From assembly GCA_029984035.1 (NCBI GenBank), contig JASBYJ010000002.1:1-64000 (forward strand): a DNA stretch of 64,000 nucleotides, read 5' to 3'. The notes under the pieces were generated by a model. The model searched no databases. It worked only from the letters and a program-made list of their open reading frames with translations, and had not been told where the DNA came from. The translations under genes were made by a program, and so were the position numbers. The DNA comes from Conchiformibius sp. (lineage in GTDB: Bacteria > Pseudomonadota > Gammaproteobacteria > Burkholderiales > Neisseriaceae). Shown here piece by piece: positions 61,402 to 64,000 of this stretch (the stretch's first letter is position 1; the number at the start of each line of letters is the position of its first letter).

Positions 61402-61503
61402 GGCAGAGCATCGGCTGAAAACCGGCAATGCCGAAGGACAACATCGCGTAGCATGGCAACATTTTATGGCAGAGCATCGGCTGAAAATCGGCAATGCCGA
61501 AGG
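61402..61503. repeat. Two 36-bp direct repeats with a 66-base period
   Basis: Copies at 61402-61437 and 61468-61503 differ at one base. Both start GGCAGAGCATCGGCTG and end GCAATGCCGAAGG, and contain the small palindrome CGGCAATGCCG. The 30 bases between are unrelated. The second copy ends 2 bases before the rhlE stop. The same 36/30 geometry as the array at 33.1 kb is striking, but the sequences differ and two copies are too few to call it a CRISPR. Confidence 0.6.
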
Positions 61504-61504
61504 G

Positions 61505-62866
<1,362 letters not shown>

Positions 62867-63075
62867 GGTGGGTTCTTTCTGTATAGGGTAGGCTGCATGG
62901 CGGTCGGCTGCTGCGTATGGGCGTTTGGCCGTATGCAGTAATCACGGTTGAAGATAAGGTTGCTCCGGTTGGGGCCTTATCCTTTTGTATCGGTTGCAAT
63001 GATTTGTTTGTCAATATCTTATAATGTTAAGACCGGTTTCGGTTCGGGAGAAAGGGTTGGCTGCCTGAAAAGGTT

Positions 63076-64000
63076 TTAGTTGTTGTCCAAACCTTCTTGA
63101 ACCATTTGTGCGGCACGCAATAGGGCGCGTGCTTTGTTTTGGGTTTCCTGCCATTCTGCTTCTTCTTCCGAATCGGCTACGATGCCGCCGCCGCTTTGGA
63201 TATACAGCTTGCCGTTTTTAATCACGGCGGTACGGATGGCGATGGCTAAATCCATGTCGTTGTTGAAACTCCAGTAGCCGACTGCACCGCCGTAAATGTT
63301 GCGTTTTTCGGGTTCGAGTTCTTCGATGATTTCCAAAGCGCGGACTTTGGGTGCGCCCGACAGAGTGCCTGCGGGGAAGGTGGAAGCGAGAATATCCATA
63401 TTGCCGGTGTTGTCTTTCAGGCAGCCTTCCACATTGGATACGATGTGCATGACATGCGAATATTTTTCAATCACCATTTTGTCGGTGAGTTTGACGCTGC
63501 CTGAAAGGCTGATTCTGCCGACATCGTTGCGTCCCAAATCTATCAGCATAACGTGTTCGGCAATTTCTTTTTCGTCTGCCAGTAATTCGGCTGCGTTGCG
63601 TGCGTCTTGTTCGGGCGTGCTGCCGCGCGGTCGCGTGCCTGCAATCGGTCGGACGGTTACCGTGTTGCGTTCGCGTCTTACCAGAATTTCGGGTGAGGAG
63701 CCGACAACGTGGAAATCGCCGAAATCGTAATAAAACAGATAAGGAGAAGGGTTGAGTGTGCGTAAGGCGCGGTATAGCGACAAGGGTTTGTCGTTAAAAG
63801 GCAGGCTCATGCGTTGGCTGGGGACTACCTGCATGCAGTCGCCGGCAAAGATATAGTCGCGTATGGTCTGCACATAAGATTGGTAACGCGCTTTACCCGT
63901 GTGGTGTACGGGTTCTGTAGGCTTGCTGCCTAAAGAAAGCGGAATGGCTGCGCTTTGGCGCAATTGTTCGCGCAGCTCTTCCAAGCGGGCGCGTGCCTGT
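63076..64000 (-). CDS. trpE: Anthranilate synthase component I, C-terminal part (5' end outside window)
   Basis: The chorismate-using subunit of anthranilate synthase. The 308 residues present carry the C-terminal catalytic half: YIFAGDCMQVVPSQRM, PSPYLFYYDFGDFHVVGSSPEIL, the PIAGTRPRGSTPEQD signature, DLGRNDVGRISLSG, SHVMHIVSNVEG, PAGTLSGAPKVRALEIIEELEP, and GGIVADSEEEAEWQET at the end. The frame is open to the right edge, so the N-terminal third and start lie outside. PabB is a weaker alternative. The partner trpG begins this window at the opposite end. Confidence 0.92.
   Translation of the reverse strand, partial: QARARLEELREQLRQSAAIPLSLGSKPTEPVHHTGKARYQSYVQTIRDYIFAGDCMQVVPSQRMSLPFNDKPLSLYRALRTLNPSPYLFYYDFGDFHVVGSSPEILVRRERNTVTVRPIAGTRPRGSTPEQDARNAAELLADEKEIAEHVMLIDLGRNDVGRISLSGSVKLTDKMVIEKYSHVMHIVSNVEGCLKDNTGNMDILASTFPAGTLSGAPKVRALEIIEELEPEKRNIYGGAVGYWSFNNDMDLAIAIRTAVIKNGKLYIQSGGGIVADSEEEAEWQETQNKARALLRAAQMVQEGLDNN

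Overview
The window is a stretch of a Neisseriaceae chromosome. Its clearest signature is the 12-mer AGGCTGCCTGAA and its complement TTCAGGCAGCCT, present in dozens of copies in both orientations, singly and as inverted pairs behind genes. This is the Simonsiella-type dialect of the neisserial DNA uptake sequence (DUS), not the ATGCCGTCTGAA form of N. meningitidis and N. gonorrhoeae. Gene content agrees: an Opa/NspA-like barrel, cytochrome c, the pilus lipoprotein PilW, and kdsC-lptCAB-rpoN. The genus cannot be fixed from the sequence alone. Simonsiella, Alysiella, Conchiformibius, Uruburuella or a deep Neisseria are all possible.

Layout. 1-6.2 kb: the end of trpG, dusB, tRNA-Arg(CCG), a membrane-anchored cytochrome c, folD, pyrD and der. 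6.2-6.6 kb: an AT-rich tract with a 23-bp hairpin. 6.6-14.8 kb, minus strand: rlmE-ftsH, two MFS transporters, tusA-pyrC, a small membrane protein and hemE. 15.3-18.8 kb: an Opa-like protein, uvrD and bfd with a Fur-like site. 18.9-23.3 kb, minus strand: kdsC-lptC-lptA-lptB-rpoN and hpf. 23.6-30 kb: purB, aroA, a lipoprotein Deg protease, a YgjP-like peptidase and mltG. 30.2-33.1 kb: rpsO, an NlpC/P60 hydrolase, a small protein and dnaQ-ispD. 33.1-33.6 kb: a CRISPR-like array (36-bp repeats, 30-bp spacers) with no cas gene in the window. 34.2-39.5 kb: gluP, a DUF2069 protein, an amino-acid-binding protein gene broken by a stop, an SPFH protein and dusC. 39.9-48.6 kb: ndk, then rlmN-pilW-rodZ-ispG, a small unknown, hisS, yfgM, a TPR-like unknown and lemA. 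48.8-53.6 kb: mnmA, mutY, rnhA, two unknowns and grxD. 53.7-64 kb: an RpfE-type protein, yjcH-actP (actP with an in-frame stop), a DUF3360 permease, copA, rhlE and the end of trpE.

Most genes are housekeeping: LPS transport and Kdo synthesis, tRNA/rRNA modification, pyrimidine, folate, haem and isoprenoid synthesis, cell-wall hydrolysis and DNA repair. The accessory signals are the orphan array at 33.1-33.6 kb (one spacer carries a complete DUS), the unexplained 600 bp beside it, two Gln-to-stop interruptions in transport genes, an intact rpoN, a DnaA-box cluster between mutY and rnhA, and a second 36-bp repeat pair with the same 66-bp period near rhlE.
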